Positions 43,401-51,229 of a DNA stretch of 64,000 nt are shown here, piece after piece. Location: the NCBI RefSeq assembly GCF_028622875.1, contig NZ_CP117709.1, positions 2,728,001 through 2,792,000 on the forward strand, in the 5' to 3' direction. A program made the position numbers and the translations under genes. Source of the stretch: Streptomyces sp. MMBL 11-1 (GTDB lineage: Bacteria > Actinomycetota > Actinomycetes > Streptomycetales > Streptomycetaceae). The notes below the pieces were generated by a model. It did no database searches, had not been told where the DNA came from, and worked only from the letters and a program-made list of their open reading frames with translations. Numbering within the stretch: the stretch's first letter is position 1; each line of letters starts with the position of its first letter.

Positions 43401-43906
43401 GCGCGGCGGAAGACCTTGTTGCAGGCGATGCGGTCACCGAGCAGAATCCAGTCCCGGGTGACGTGGGTGGCCCGCCGCGCCTTCTCCATCGGCTTGCGGA
43501 ACATCGGGGACTGTTCCAGCTTCCCGCCCGCCCGCAGCCGGAGCACGTTGCCGGTGGCGAAGTCGGAGCCGGAGCTGTCGAGTTCGGCCAGCATGCGGGC
43601 GTACGCGCCGGGCGGTACGACGTCGTCACTGTCGACGAACGTCAGGAACTCCGCGCCGGGGTCGGCCTCGCGGACCCCGGCGTTGCGGGCCGCGCCGAGT
43701 CCGGCGTTCTCCTGCCGGAGCAGCCGGAAGCGCGGGTCGCGGTCCACGAACTCCTGTGCCAGAGCGGGGCCGTTGTCCGTGGACCCGTCGTCGACGAGGA
43801 CGACCTCCAGGTCCGGCATGGTCTGCTCGGCGAGCGAGGAGAGGCAGGCACCGAGGTACTCCTCGACGTTGTAGAGGGGGACGACGACGGTGAGACGGGG
43901 TGCCAT
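40457..43906 (-). CDS. GT2 plus CDP-glycerol glycerophosphotransferase giant enzyme (1149 aa)
   Basis: Residues ~1-320 are a complete GT2 domain (LTVVVPLYNVEEYLGACLSS, VLVDDGSTDN, TFVDSDDVVPPGAY with the DSDD metal motif, NKVFRRAFWDEHAFAFP). Residues ~400-760 are a long beta-rich region of the kind found between catalytic domains in TarS-like wall enzymes (LTGHAYVRNAPGGPVRLGWL ...). Residues ~790-1145 are a glycerophosphotransferase domain with QTWHGTPLKRIGRDL near 880, ILYAPTWRDDH, HYLVGGSIPDTAF, VTDYSSIMFDF near 1054 and GFCFDFEHRAPGPL. All key polymerase motifs are intact. ATG 43906 matches the GT2 start, with AAGGA about 13 nt upstream. It is the first gene of the coupled three-gene operon with 40460 and 37584. 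Confidence 0.87.
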   Translation of the reverse strand: MAPRLTVVVPLYNVEEYLGACLSSLAEQTMPDLEVVLVDDGSTDNGPALAQEFVDRDPRFRLLRQENAGLGAARNAGVREADPGAEFLTFVDSDDVVPPGAYARMLAELDSSGSDFATGNVLRLRAGGKLEQSPMFRKPMEKARRATHVTRDWILLGDRIACNKVFRRAFWDEHAFAFPTGVLYEDIAVVLPAHFLAGSVDVVEEPVYHWRDRDGSITTRRAVPRGIRDRVTAVTTVSRFLAARPELAEAKRRYDAHALSGDLWLFIEALGDGDAEFHEAFLEHAGAFAATVEPGVLTGLPLHLRVKWQLIRERRLPELLDLLADEKKDRDTFHVTGLLRPRAHHPAVRAPLPPATTALTPADLPVHAHLTEAVWRDGLLHLTGHAYVRNAPGGPVRLGWLRSGKRLIPLRTRPVPGDEATALSGRSLHRYDRAGFEAVVDPRRLAAKGTGGGGRTTWKLEAVVVGAGRPRRGPMRLVSTPAPPAALYTDERTRVVPVLAGNKLELRTERVAAVLTGQSAVEDAVRLEVKVLGDTGPVALRLTEWRTKETREFALRGSPGSRAADIPLSAFRGEDDIWGVQLVGEGQPLTVAARTDGQDGRYPLPGGRELYAAPNPSGDLVLTDRPVQPVVTSAAREEPGTLVLEGTFPDPTGAFRELVLRHSGHREEAVLGLERRDGDGFRAVIAPAAVEGPGGALPLAEGRWYLFLREPGERDPEAYRPLRLSSPLHHTLPWRQRSGHREFVLQRRHHDRLVLESGSALPPAERGAYGQRIQRERYAGLRAATVDEPRPAVLYSSFDGRQHSDSPRAIHRELAARGRDIDHLWVVRDQQTAVPEGVRPVALHSADWYEALARSRWIVTNTHLPEWFERAEGQCVVQTWHGTPLKRIGRDLAGTPHADAAYMASMEHRSAQWSVLVSPNRFSTPVLRRAFGYSGEVLECGYPRNDLLYAPDRDKVAAAVRERIAIPEGRRVILYAPTWRDDHPRRGGRYGLDLQLDLKRARESLGDDHVLLVRRHYLVGGSIPDTAFVRDVSRHPDAAELLLISDVLVTDYSSIMFDFAQTGRPMLFHTYDLAHYRDTLRGFCFDFEHRAPGPLIPDSAGIVAALRDPEAATAGHREAYERFREEFCDLDDGTAAAGVVDRMLKGEQA

Positions 43907-43950
43907 CGCGGCGCACGATCCTTCCGGGCGGACGCCATCAGGGGCAATGA

Positions 43951-44021
43951 GCGTCGGGGGCTTGAGCTTCGGGGCCTGGGCTTCGGGGCCTGGGCTTCGG
44001 GGGCTTGGACTTCCGGGGTGG
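43951..44021. repeat. 14-15 bp tandem repeat upstream of the three-gene operon
   Basis: Five imperfect copies of GCTTCGGGGCCTGG in the 295-bp region between the polymerase start (43906) and the next gene (44202), where the operon promoter should be. Confidence 0.7.
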
Positions 44022-44142
44022 GGCCCGTCGGGGGCCATGGGGTACAACCCGCGCCGGAAGGGCGGGTCACCCGAGGGGGCCCGTTCGGGTGACGCGGAGG
44101 GGGCGGAGCCACGCGCCCCAGGGGCGTGCCGGGAGCACGTTC

Positions 44143-44171
44143 GAGCCCCGTACCGGAAGGGCACGGGGCTC
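44143..44171 (-). terminator. Terminator after the TylF-like methyltransferase gene
   Basis: Perfect 9-bp stem GAGCCCCGT ... ACGGGGCTC with an 11-nt loop, 31 bp beyond the stop at 44202. Confidence 0.6.
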
Positions 44172-44201
44172 GGTGCTCGGCGCTGCCGTGATGGGCTCGC
44201 G

Positions 44202-45071
44202 TCAGGGCTTCACGGCGATCCGGCCCTCGTCCATCCGCAGCAGCAGAAGGCGCTCACCGGTCTTGTCGAGGAACTCGTCGACCGCCTGCCGCGATCCCTG
44301 CCAGTAGCCGTAGTCGTCGATGAGGAGCACCCCGCCGGGGACCAACCGGGAGTACAGGTGCTCCAGTTCGTGCTTGGTGGAGGCGTACCAGTCGGTGTCC
44401 AGGCGCAGGATGGAGATCTGCTCGGGGGCTTGCGCGGGGACGGTGTCCTCGACCCGCCCCTGGACGTAGTGGACGCGCTCCTTCGGGTACGGAACGGTGT
44501 CGAAGCCCGCCTTGACGTCCTCCAGCGAGGCGACCGCCCAGATCGGCCGGTCCTTGCCCTGGGCGTCCAGCAGTTCCTGGGCCGGCCGCCCGTCGCGCCG
44601 CAGATCCTCGGCGGTGGGCGGGGTCATGCCCTCGTACGTGTCGAAGAGGTACAGGTCGCGCTCGGTCTCACCGACGGAGAGCAGGGTCCGGGCGCAGGCC
44701 TGCATGGAACCGCCGCGCCAGACGCCGCACTCGACGATGGAACCGGGGATGTCGTGCCGGGCGATGTAACGGGTGGCGAGGATGAAGGTGTTGAGCCGCT
44801 CCGGCGAGGTCATCGAGTACGGCTTGACCGCGCGGATGATGTCCTTCGCCTCGTCGTCGTAGTCCGCGGGGAACCCGGGCGCGGCCTTCTTCGCCTTGGG
44901 TTCCGGAGCCGTTACGGGGGTGGGTGCGGCGGCCGGAGCCGGTGCGGGGGCGGTGCGGGCGGCGGGCACCGTGACGCGCCTGAGCTGGTATCCGGTGAGC
45001 TGCTGAAGGACGCCGTTGACGGCGTTGCGCCAAGCCATGCCCCGGGACAGTACGCGCGGTTTGCGCCGCAT
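44202..45071 (-). CDS. TylF/MycF-family SAM-dependent O-methyltransferase
   Basis: A 289-aa protein. A basic and Pro/Ala-rich N-terminus (~1-65) precedes a Rossmann methyltransferase of the macrocin-O-methyltransferase family: SIVECGVWRGGSMQACARTL near residue 110, LYLFDTYEGMTPP, RVHYVQGRVEDT and the metal-binding ILRLDTDWYASTKHELEHLY, then GGVLLIDDYGYWQGSRQAVDEF. TylF enzymes methylate sugar hydroxyls. Here, next to wall-polymer polymerases, it probably O-methylates a sugar of the polymer; 3-O-methyl hexoses are known in streptomycete wall polymers. ATG 45071 has GAAAGA upstream. It lies 11 bp after the next methyltransferase gene on the same strand, so the two are co-transcribed. Confidence 0.88.
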   Translation of the reverse strand: MRRKPRVLSRGMAWRNAVNGVLQQLTGYQLRRVTVPAARTAPAPAPAAAPTPVTAPEPKAKKAAPGFPADYDDEAKDIIRAVKPYSMTSPERLNTFILATRYIARHDIPGSIVECGVWRGGSMQACARTLLSVGETERDLYLFDTYEGMTPPTAEDLRRDGRPAQELLDAQGKDRPIWAVASLEDVKAGFDTVPYPKERVHYVQGRVEDTVPAQAPEQISILRLDTDWYASTKHELEHLYSRLVPGGVLLIDDYGYWQGSRQAVDEFLDKTGERLLLLRMDEGRIAVKP

Positions 45072-45082
45072 GTCATCTTTCG

Positions 45083-45853
45083 TCAACCTGCCATTGATCG
45101 GGGCGGTTCCTGTTCGCGTGCGGCCCCCTGCGCGGGCACGGCCTCCGGGCGTCCGCACGCCTCACGGCCGTCCACCGGACGGGGCAGCGGTACCCCGTCC
45201 ACGCCGCCGACCCGGTTCGCCCACCACACCGTCAGCTCCCGTACGGCGAACATGGTCAGGCGGGGGTAGCGCCGCGGCTTACGGAAGACGCCGACGGAGT
45301 CGCCCCAGTAGGCGGCCTTCTTGTCGATGGCCCGGTAGTCGTGCCAGATGCCCTTGCGGGGCGGGAAGTCGGTGTACGCCTCGCGCAGTTCGAGCCGCGC
45401 GTGCGCGGCGAGCGCGCGGAACCCGTCGGGATAGTAGCGCCAGCAGTCCTGCGCGTCGTGGACGTGGCCGCGCGACGGGGCGGTGATGAACGCGTGGCCG
45501 CCCGGCTTCAGGATCCGGGCGATCTCCAGCATCGACGCCCAGAAGAACGGGATGTGCTCGAACGCCTGCCCGGACAGCACCACATCGGCGCTGTTGGAGC
45601 GGGCGGGGATGCGGTACGGCTTCCTCATCACCGCGTCGACGTTGGGGCCGTCCTGCACGTCGACACCGAAGTAGTCGACGGGGTGCCCGGCGAGCAACGC
45701 CCGGTGGGTACGGGTCTGTTTGCCGGAGATCCGCGACCCGAGGTCGACGACGCGGTAGGCGCCGTTGCCGGACGCGGCCCCGCGGGCAGGCCCTTCGACG
45801 GGCAGATACTCCTTGATGCAGAGTTCCATCTGCTCGTAGGCGGACCGGTGCAT
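45083..45853 (-). CDS. Class I SAM-dependent methyltransferase
   Basis: A 256-aa type-11 methyltransferase: motif I VVDLGSRISG near residue 36, DYFGVDVQDGPNVD (acidic ribose-binding loop), motif IV ADVVLSGQAFEHIPFFWASML and RILKPGGHAFITAPSRG. The C-terminal third is less typical (FAVRELTVWWANRVGG) and ends in a Pro/Arg-rich tail. The target is unknown; its position between the TylF-like gene and a polymerase gene points to modification of the same polymer. ATG 45853 is preceded by GGGAGA. The 159-bp gap to the polymerase gene at 46013 contains a 21-bp tandem repeat on that gene's stop. Confidence 0.85.
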   Translation of the reverse strand: MHRSAYEQMELCIKEYLPVEGPARGAASGNGAYRVVDLGSRISGKQTRTHRALLAGHPVDYFGVDVQDGPNVDAVMRKPYRIPARSNSADVVLSGQAFEHIPFFWASMLEIARILKPGGHAFITAPSRGHVHDAQDCWRYYPDGFRALAAHARLELREAYTDFPPRKGIWHDYRAIDKKAAYWGDSVGVFRKPRRYPRLTMFAVRELTVWWANRVGGVDGVPLPRPVDGREACGRPEAVPAQGAAREQEPPRSMAG

Positions 45854-45970
45854 GGACGTCTCCCAACATGGCGGGGTGAGCGAGATGCCGGGCACAACGA
45901 CCGGGCGGCACGGAAGAACCGGCGCGGGCGGGCCGCCTTGAGCCATTCGGGTGGCGGGGACACCCCGGTC

Positions 45971-46020
45971 GGTCAGGGACGGGGCCCCGGGTCACAGGGG
46001 CGGGGCCCCGGGTCACAGGG
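45971..46020 (-). repeat. 21-bp tandem repeat on a polymerase-gene stop codon
   Basis: Two full copies and one partial copy of a unit containing CGGGGCCCCGGGTCACAGG. The TCA at 46013-46015 is the stop of the polymerase gene, and the copy at 45992-45994 carries the same triplet. Confidence 0.75.
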
Positions 46021-47209
46021 ACGGGGCGAAGAACCGCCGCACGACGCGTTCTGCCGCGCGTCCGTCGTCGTACGGGCAGAACCGCTTTCGGAACGCGGTG
46101 CGCAGCACGGCCGCCTCCGGTGACCGCCACTCCCCCGTACGGAACACGTCGGCCAGCCCGCCGGGGGTGGTGGTGACGGCGCCGGGGGTGTCGCCGGGCC
46201 GCCCGGAGAGCAGGTCGAAGTAGGTCCCGCGCGCGGCACGGTAGGCGGCCCAGTCGGGGGCGTGGACGACGATCGGGCGGTCCAGGCAGGCGTAGTCGAA
46301 GATCAGGGAGGAGTAGTCGGCAATCAATGCGTCGGCGGCCAGGCACAGTTCCTCGACCCGGGGGTGCCCGGTGACGTCGACGACGCGCCCCGTCCCCGCG
46401 TCCGCACCGTGCCGCGCCTCCGCCCCGCCGACCTCGGCCGTGCGCCCGTAGAAGTAGTGGGCGCGCACCAACAGCACGTAGTCCGGCCCGAGTTCCCGCG
46501 CCAGCCGTGCCGGGTCGAGGTCGGGTACGAAGCTGTCGCGGTAGTCGCGGTGGGTCGGGGCGTAGAGGAGGGCGGTCTGTCCCTCGGCGATGCCCAGGCC
46601 GGCGCGGACCTTCGCGACGTCCCCGGCGGTGGCGGTGGCGTAGAGGTCGTTGCGGGGGTAGCCGAGGTCGAGCCGCTCGTACGCGCCCGGGTAGACGCGG
46701 TCCCAGACCTCGGTGCTGTGCGGGTTGGCGGAGAGACTGAAGTCCCACTGGCCGACATGGGCGAGGATCCTGGCGAAGTCGGTCTTCCGGGCGAGGGCGG
46801 GGTACGCGCGCTGGTCCAGCCCCATGGTCTTGAGGGGGGTTCCGTGGTGGGTCTGGAGATAGCGCTGACCGGGCCGTTTGGTGAAACCGCCGGGAAAGCT
46901 GGAGTTGTTGACCAGGTAGGCGGCGGTGGCCATGGCCCGCCAGTAGGGACGCGAGCCCTCGATGACGTACGGCACACCGGCCGGCATCCGGTCGCGGTGC
47001 CGGGAGGAGACGACCCACACGCCCCGTACGTGCGGGGCCAGTTCGCGGGCCTTGGCGTGGATCGCGGCGGGGTTGCAGGCGACGCCCCGGTTCCAGTACG
47101 CCCCGTAGACGGCGAGGTCCGGGTCGAGCGGGCGGCGCAGGTCGGTGCGGTAGGCGGCCCGCATGGCCTGCCGGCGCGCGAAACGCTTCACGGAAGCTCG
47201 GGTGGGCAT
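46013..47209 (-). CDS. CDP-glycerol:poly(glycerophosphate) glycerophosphotransferase
   Basis: A 398-aa stand-alone polymerase, near the minimal length for a TagB/TagF-type catalytic domain. Motifs: YLVNNSSFPGGFTK, QTHHGTPLKTMGLD near residue 120 with the catalytic histidine, LLYAPTHRDYRDSF, HYFYGRT and IADYSSLIFDYACLDRPI near 296, ending in RKRFCPYDDGRAAERVVRRFF. It is most similar in motif wording to the C-terminal half of the 741-aa enzyme at 34147 (both have SLSANPHST, YPRND/SPRND, FCPYDDG). It may act as the primase that adds the first unit or as a chain polymerase. ATG 47209 begins a basic amphipathic N-terminus (MPTRASVKRFARRQAMR) that could bind the membrane. Confidence 0.92.
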   Translation of the reverse strand: MPTRASVKRFARRQAMRAAYRTDLRRPLDPDLAVYGAYWNRGVACNPAAIHAKARELAPHVRGVWVVSSRHRDRMPAGVPYVIEGSRPYWRAMATAAYLVNNSSFPGGFTKRPGQRYLQTHHGTPLKTMGLDQRAYPALARKTDFARILAHVGQWDFSLSANPHSTEVWDRVYPGAYERLDLGYPRNDLYATATAGDVAKVRAGLGIAEGQTALLYAPTHRDYRDSFVPDLDPARLARELGPDYVLLVRAHYFYGRTAEVGGAEARHGADAGTGRVVDVTGHPRVEELCLAADALIADYSSLIFDYACLDRPIVVHAPDWAAYRAARGTYFDLLSGRPGDTPGAVTTTPGGLADVFRTGEWRSPEAAVLRTAFRKRFCPYDDGRAAERVVRRFFAPSL

Positions 47210-47310
47210 GGCAGCCGAGGGTAATCGCGGGCCGGGACGGCACAGGAGCCGCGTTCACCCGTTCGGGGCAGCGCCGGTGACCCCGGGACCTGGCCCCTGT
47301 TGACCAGGAC

Positions 47311-50300
47311 ATGAAGCCACCAGTGCCGCCCCTCCTCAGCGTCGTCGTCCCCGTCCACAACGTCGAGGCCTACCTGGAGGACTGCCTGCGGTCGGTGGCG
47401 GACCAGACCCTCGAAGCGATCGAGGTGGTCATGGTCGACGACGGTTCGACGGACGGCAGCGCCCGGATCGCGGCGGAGTTCGCCGCCCGGGACGGCCGCT
47501 TCCGGCTGGTGCGGCAGCGGAACGCCGGCCTGAGCGCCGCCCGCAACACCGGCGTCCGGCACACCACGCCCACCGTCCCCTACCTGGCGTTCGCCGACAG
47601 CGACGACGTTCTCGTGCACGACGCGTACGAGCGGATGACGGCCTCGCTGGAGTCGACCGGTTCCGACCTGGTGACCGGCAATGTGTGGCGGCTGACCGCA
47701 CAGGGACGGCAGCAGGCGTGGCAGTACCGCTGGCTGACCGGCCCCCGGCCGCGTACCCACATCACCCGGGACCCGCGCCTGTTGGCGGACCGGGTGGCGT
47801 GGAACAAGGTGTTCAGGCGCTCCTTCTGGGACGCGCACGGCTTCGCCTTCCCCGTGGGCAGGCTGTACGAGGACACCCCGGTGATGATCCCCGCGCACCA
47901 TCTCGCCGGGTCCGTCGACGTCCTGCACGAGCACGTCTACTACTGGCGGGTGCGGGAGGGGTCGATCACCCGGCGGCGTACGGACGTCACGGGCGTACGG
48001 GACCGGATCGCCGCGTGCGAGCAGGTCAGCGCGTTCCTGGGCGACCGGGACGCGGCACAGCGGCGGGCCTACGACACGTCCTGTCTGCGCGACGACTTCG
48101 GGTACTTCCTGGACGGTCTGCCGCTGGGCGGCGCGGCGTACCGGGCGGCGTTCCTGGAAGGCGCCGGGGCCTTCGTCGACCGGGCGGGGCCCGGGGCGCT
48201 GGAGGGGCTGCCGGTGGAGCTGCGCGTCAAGTGGACGCTGGTGCGGGAGCGGCGGCTGGAGGAGCTGCTGGCGGTCCTCGCCTTCGAACGGGCCAACGGG
48301 GCGGGAACGTTCGCGGTCGAGGGCCCCCCGGGGCGGCGGCGGGCGGTGTACCCCGGGGTGCGCGGCGCGAGCGCCCGGCTCACGCGCGCGGACGTGCCCG
48401 CCGTGGCGCGGCTGCTGGAGGCGCGCTGGGGCGCGGACGGGAAGCTGCGGCTGCGCGGGTACGCGTATCTGCGCAACCTCCCCGCCGCCTCCGCCCGGCA
48501 CCGGCTCACGGTGGGGATGGTCCGGGCGGAGCGGGGCCGGCAGGTGCGCCCGGTGCCGGTGCGCTCCGTGTGCACGCCCGAGGCGACGGTGAGCTCCGGG
48601 CAGGAGCTGCACGGCTACGACCACGCGGGCTTCGAGATGGTCCTCGACCCGGACCGGCTGCCCGCGACGACGGAGGGCGGCGGCTGGCTGGTCGGCCTGG
48701 TCCTCGCCGCGCCCGGGGCGGTCCGGCGGGTGGCGGTGCGCGCCCCGGACGCGGGCGCGGACCAGCCGCTCGTTCACGACCTGGGCGACGGGCGGCGGGC
48801 GGTGCTCGACTACCGGGGCGGCCGGCTCCGGCTGACCGTGTCGCGCCTGCGGGCACGGGCCGAGGGGCACCGGACCGCCGGGGCGGAGGGCTCCTGGCTG
48901 GAACTCACGGGCCGGCTCTTCGACGGGAGCAGGCCCACGGCGCTGCTGCTGACACGCGACGGGAGCGAGGAGCGCTCCTGCCCGGTGGAGTACGCGGAGA
49001 CCACCGGGGCGAACGAGCACCGGACGCCGGGCGGGGCGGACCGGCACGGGGGCGGAGGGCCGGGCGGGGCGGACGGGAACAAGAGCGGGGCGCCGGACGG
49101 GGTCGGGTTCACGGTGCGGGTGCCGCTCGCCGACCTCGCCGGGGCCCCGCCCGCTCCGCACCGGGCGCCCCGCGAGGTCGAGGCGGCCGGCGGGGCGCGC
49201 TGGCGGGTCCGGCTGCTGCTCGCCGACGGCACCCGCGTCCCGCTGCCCGCCGCCCCGGACCTGCCGCCGCCCGCGTGCGCGGATCCGGCGGGCGACCTGG
49301 TGCTGGACCTGGCGGGGCCTCCGTACGCGGACCGGGTGGAGTGCACGCCGGAGGGGGCCCTGCGCGTCTCGGGGACGTACGTTCCGCCCGCTGCGGGGAC
49401 GGCGACCGGCCCCGGCGGCCGACTCGTCCTGCACCACGAGACGCTGCACGAGACGGTCCCGGTCGAGGGGACGGTCGCGCAAGCCGTGGCGGGGAACAGC
49501 GCTCAAGCCGTCACGGAAACCATCACGGAGTCCATCGCAGACTCCGTCACGGAGTCCGTCACGGAGTCCATCGCAGACTCCGTCACGGAGTCCGTCACGG
49601 AGTCCATCGCGGAGTCCGTCACGGAATCCGTCACGAACGCAGATGCGGACGAAGATACGGACGGAGATGCGAACGGGGTTGCGGACGAGAGCGCGGGCAG
49701 AAGCCCAGGGGCGAGGCCGGACGACGTCAGCCCGGGTATGAGCCCGGACGGGCTCCCCGCCCCCGCGGCGGGCGGCCGGTCGCGGTTCTCCGTGCTGATC
49801 GCCCCGCCGCTCCCGGAAGGCCGCTGGGAGATCCGCCTGGACGGCCACCCCGTACGCGTCCTCGGCTCCGCCGCCGCCCAGCTCCCCTCCGGCCGTGGCG
49901 AGAGCGCCCTGCGCCCGGAGCGGCGGCACGGCGACCGGCTGTCCGTCGTCGCGGTGCCGGAGTCGTCGGCGGTGGCCGGGCGGAGCACGTACGGCAGGCG
50001 GCTCCTGCGCGCCGCGCACTACCGCGACGGGCGCACGCTGCTCCCGCTCAGCGAGACCGTCCTCTACGCGGGCGGCGACTCCCCGCGCGCCGTCCACACC
50101 GAACTCGTGCGCCGGGGCACGGAGACCGAACACCTGTGGGTCACCGGTACCACCCCCGGCCGCACCACCCACGTCCCGCCCGGCGCGCGGGCCGTCCCCG
50201 TGCACAGCCCCGCCTGGTACGCGGCGCTGGCGCGCTCCCGCCGGATCGTCACGGACGAGCAGCTGCCCGAGTGGTTCGAGCGGCGTCCGGGGCAGACGGT

Positions 50301-51147
50301 CGTCCAGACCTGGCACGGCACCCCGCTCGGCCGGTTCGGCGGCGGCCTGGCGGACACCCTCTACGCCGACCACCAGTATCTCGCCACCCTGCCGCGGCGG
50401 TCGGCCCAGTGGTCGGTGCTGGTCTCCCCGAGCCGCTTCGCCACCCCGTGGCTGCGCAGGTCACTTGCGTACGAGGGCGAGGTGCTGGAGGCCGGTTCGC
50501 CCGCCAACGACGTGCTGTTCCCGCCCGACCGGGACAAGGCCGCCGAGGAGGCGCGGCGCGGGCTCGGAATCCCGGAGGACCACCGCGTCGTGCTGTACGC
50601 CCCGACCTACCGCGACCACCTGGCCCACCCCCCGGCCGCTTCCGCCGACCGCACGGCCCCCGGCCCGTACCGCTGGGAGCCGGCGCTCGATCCGGGTGCC
50701 CTGGCACGGGCGCTCGGCCCCGGCCACACGGTGCTGGTGCGCCGCCACCCCCGGGTCACCGGGACCGTCCCGGCCGGGCCCGGCGTGCTCGACGTGTCCG
50801 GGCACCCGGGGGCGGCCCGGCTGCTGCTGGTGGCCGACGTCCTGGTGACGGACTACGCGGGGCTGATGTTCGACTTCGCGCTGACGGGCCGGCCGATGCT
50901 CTTCCACACGTACGACCTGGAGCACTACCGCGACACCGTGCGCGGCTTCTGCCTGGATTTCGAGACCCGGGCGCCGGGGCCGCTGCTGGTCACGACGGAC
51001 GAGGTGGCCCAGGCGCTGCGCGACACCGGGTCGCTGGCCGCCCGGCACGCCGACGCGTACGAGAGCTTCCGCCGCGACTACTGCGATCTGGACGACGGCG
51101 GCGCGGCGGCCCGGGTCGTGGACCGGCTGCTGGCGGACGTCCCGTAG
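47311..51147 (+). CDS. Giant GT2 plus glycerophosphotransferase (1278 aa)
   Basis: The largest enzyme of the locus. The GT2 domain spans ~1-320 (LLSVVVPVHNVEAYLEDCLR, MVDDGSTDGS, AFADSDDVLVHDAY near 95, NKVFRRSFWDAHGFAFP). A long beta-rich middle region (~370-880) is interrupted by a ~45-residue Thr/Glu/Ser/Ile/Val repeat (TESITESIADSVTESV type, ~733-775) and an acidic linker. The C-terminal polymerase domain has QTWHGTPLGRFG near 1000, VLYAPTYRDH, RRHPRVTGTVP and VTDYAGLMFDF near 1179, where the usual YSS reads YAG, ending GFCLDFETRAPGPLL. It is a close architectural paralog of the 1149-aa enzyme at 40457. ATG 47311 has CCAGGA just upstream. It is divergent from the polymerase gene at 47209 with 101 bp between. 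Confidence 0.87.
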   Translation: MKPPVPPLLSVVVPVHNVEAYLEDCLRSVADQTLEAIEVVMVDDGSTDGSARIAAEFAARDGRFRLVRQRNAGLSAARNTGVRHTTPTVPYLAFADSDDVLVHDAYERMTASLESTGSDLVTGNVWRLTAQGRQQAWQYRWLTGPRPRTHITRDPRLLADRVAWNKVFRRSFWDAHGFAFPVGRLYEDTPVMIPAHHLAGSVDVLHEHVYYWRVREGSITRRRTDVTGVRDRIAACEQVSAFLGDRDAAQRRAYDTSCLRDDFGYFLDGLPLGGAAYRAAFLEGAGAFVDRAGPGALEGLPVELRVKWTLVRERRLEELLAVLAFERANGAGTFAVEGPPGRRRAVYPGVRGASARLTRADVPAVARLLEARWGADGKLRLRGYAYLRNLPAASARHRLTVGMVRAERGRQVRPVPVRSVCTPEATVSSGQELHGYDHAGFEMVLDPDRLPATTEGGGWLVGLVLAAPGAVRRVAVRAPDAGADQPLVHDLGDGRRAVLDYRGGRLRLTVSRLRARAEGHRTAGAEGSWLELTGRLFDGSRPTALLLTRDGSEERSCPVEYAETTGANEHRTPGGADRHGGGGPGGADGNKSGAPDGVGFTVRVPLADLAGAPPAPHRAPREVEAAGGARWRVRLLLADGTRVPLPAAPDLPPPACADPAGDLVLDLAGPPYADRVECTPEGALRVSGTYVPPAAGTATGPGGRLVLHHETLHETVPVEGTVAQAVAGNSAQAVTETITESIADSVTESVTESIADSVTESVTESIAESVTESVTNADADEDTDGDANGVADESAGRSPGARPDDVSPGMSPDGLPAPAAGGRSRFSVLIAPPLPEGRWEIRLDGHPVRVLGSAAAQLPSGRGESALRPERRHGDRLSVVAVPESSAVAGRSTYGRRLLRAAHYRDGRTLLPLSETVLYAGGDSPRAVHTELVRRGTETEHLWVTGTTPGRTTHVPPGARAVPVHSPAWYAALARSRRIVTDEQLPEWFERRPGQTVVQTWHGTPLGRFGGGLADTLYADHQYLATLPRRSAQWSVLVSPSRFATPWLRRSLAYEGEVLEAGSPANDVLFPPDRDKAAEEARRGLGIPEDHRVVLYAPTYRDHLAHPPAASADRTAPGPYRWEPALDPGALARALGPGHTVLVRRHPRVTGTVPAGPGVLDVSGHPGAARLLLVADVLVTDYAGLMFDFALTGRPMLFHTYDLEHYRDTVRGFCLDFETRAPGPLLVTTDEVAQALRDTGSLAARHADAYESFRRDYCDLDDGGAAARVVDRLLADVP
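49513..49640 (+). repeat. Tandem repeat with CCGTCACGG core inside the giant polymerase gene
   Basis: About 128 bp made of 12-nt units of the type GTCACGGAGTCC and ATCGCAGACTCC, encoding TESV/TESI/ADSV repeats. The 9-nt palindrome CCGTCACGG occurs about seven times. All units keep the frame. Confidence 0.85.
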
Positions 51148-51229
51148 GGGCGTCCGGGAGGCGTCGCCCGGAATCCCCCGGACGAGTGGCGGCGGGGAGA
51201 GCGGGCCCGCCGCACGGAACCCATGAGGT

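Noticed and set aside
47188..50373. 1061-codon minus-strand frame antisense to the giant polymerase gene
   Set aside because: Arg/Gly/Pro-rich shadow of the real gene, without motifs or start signals.
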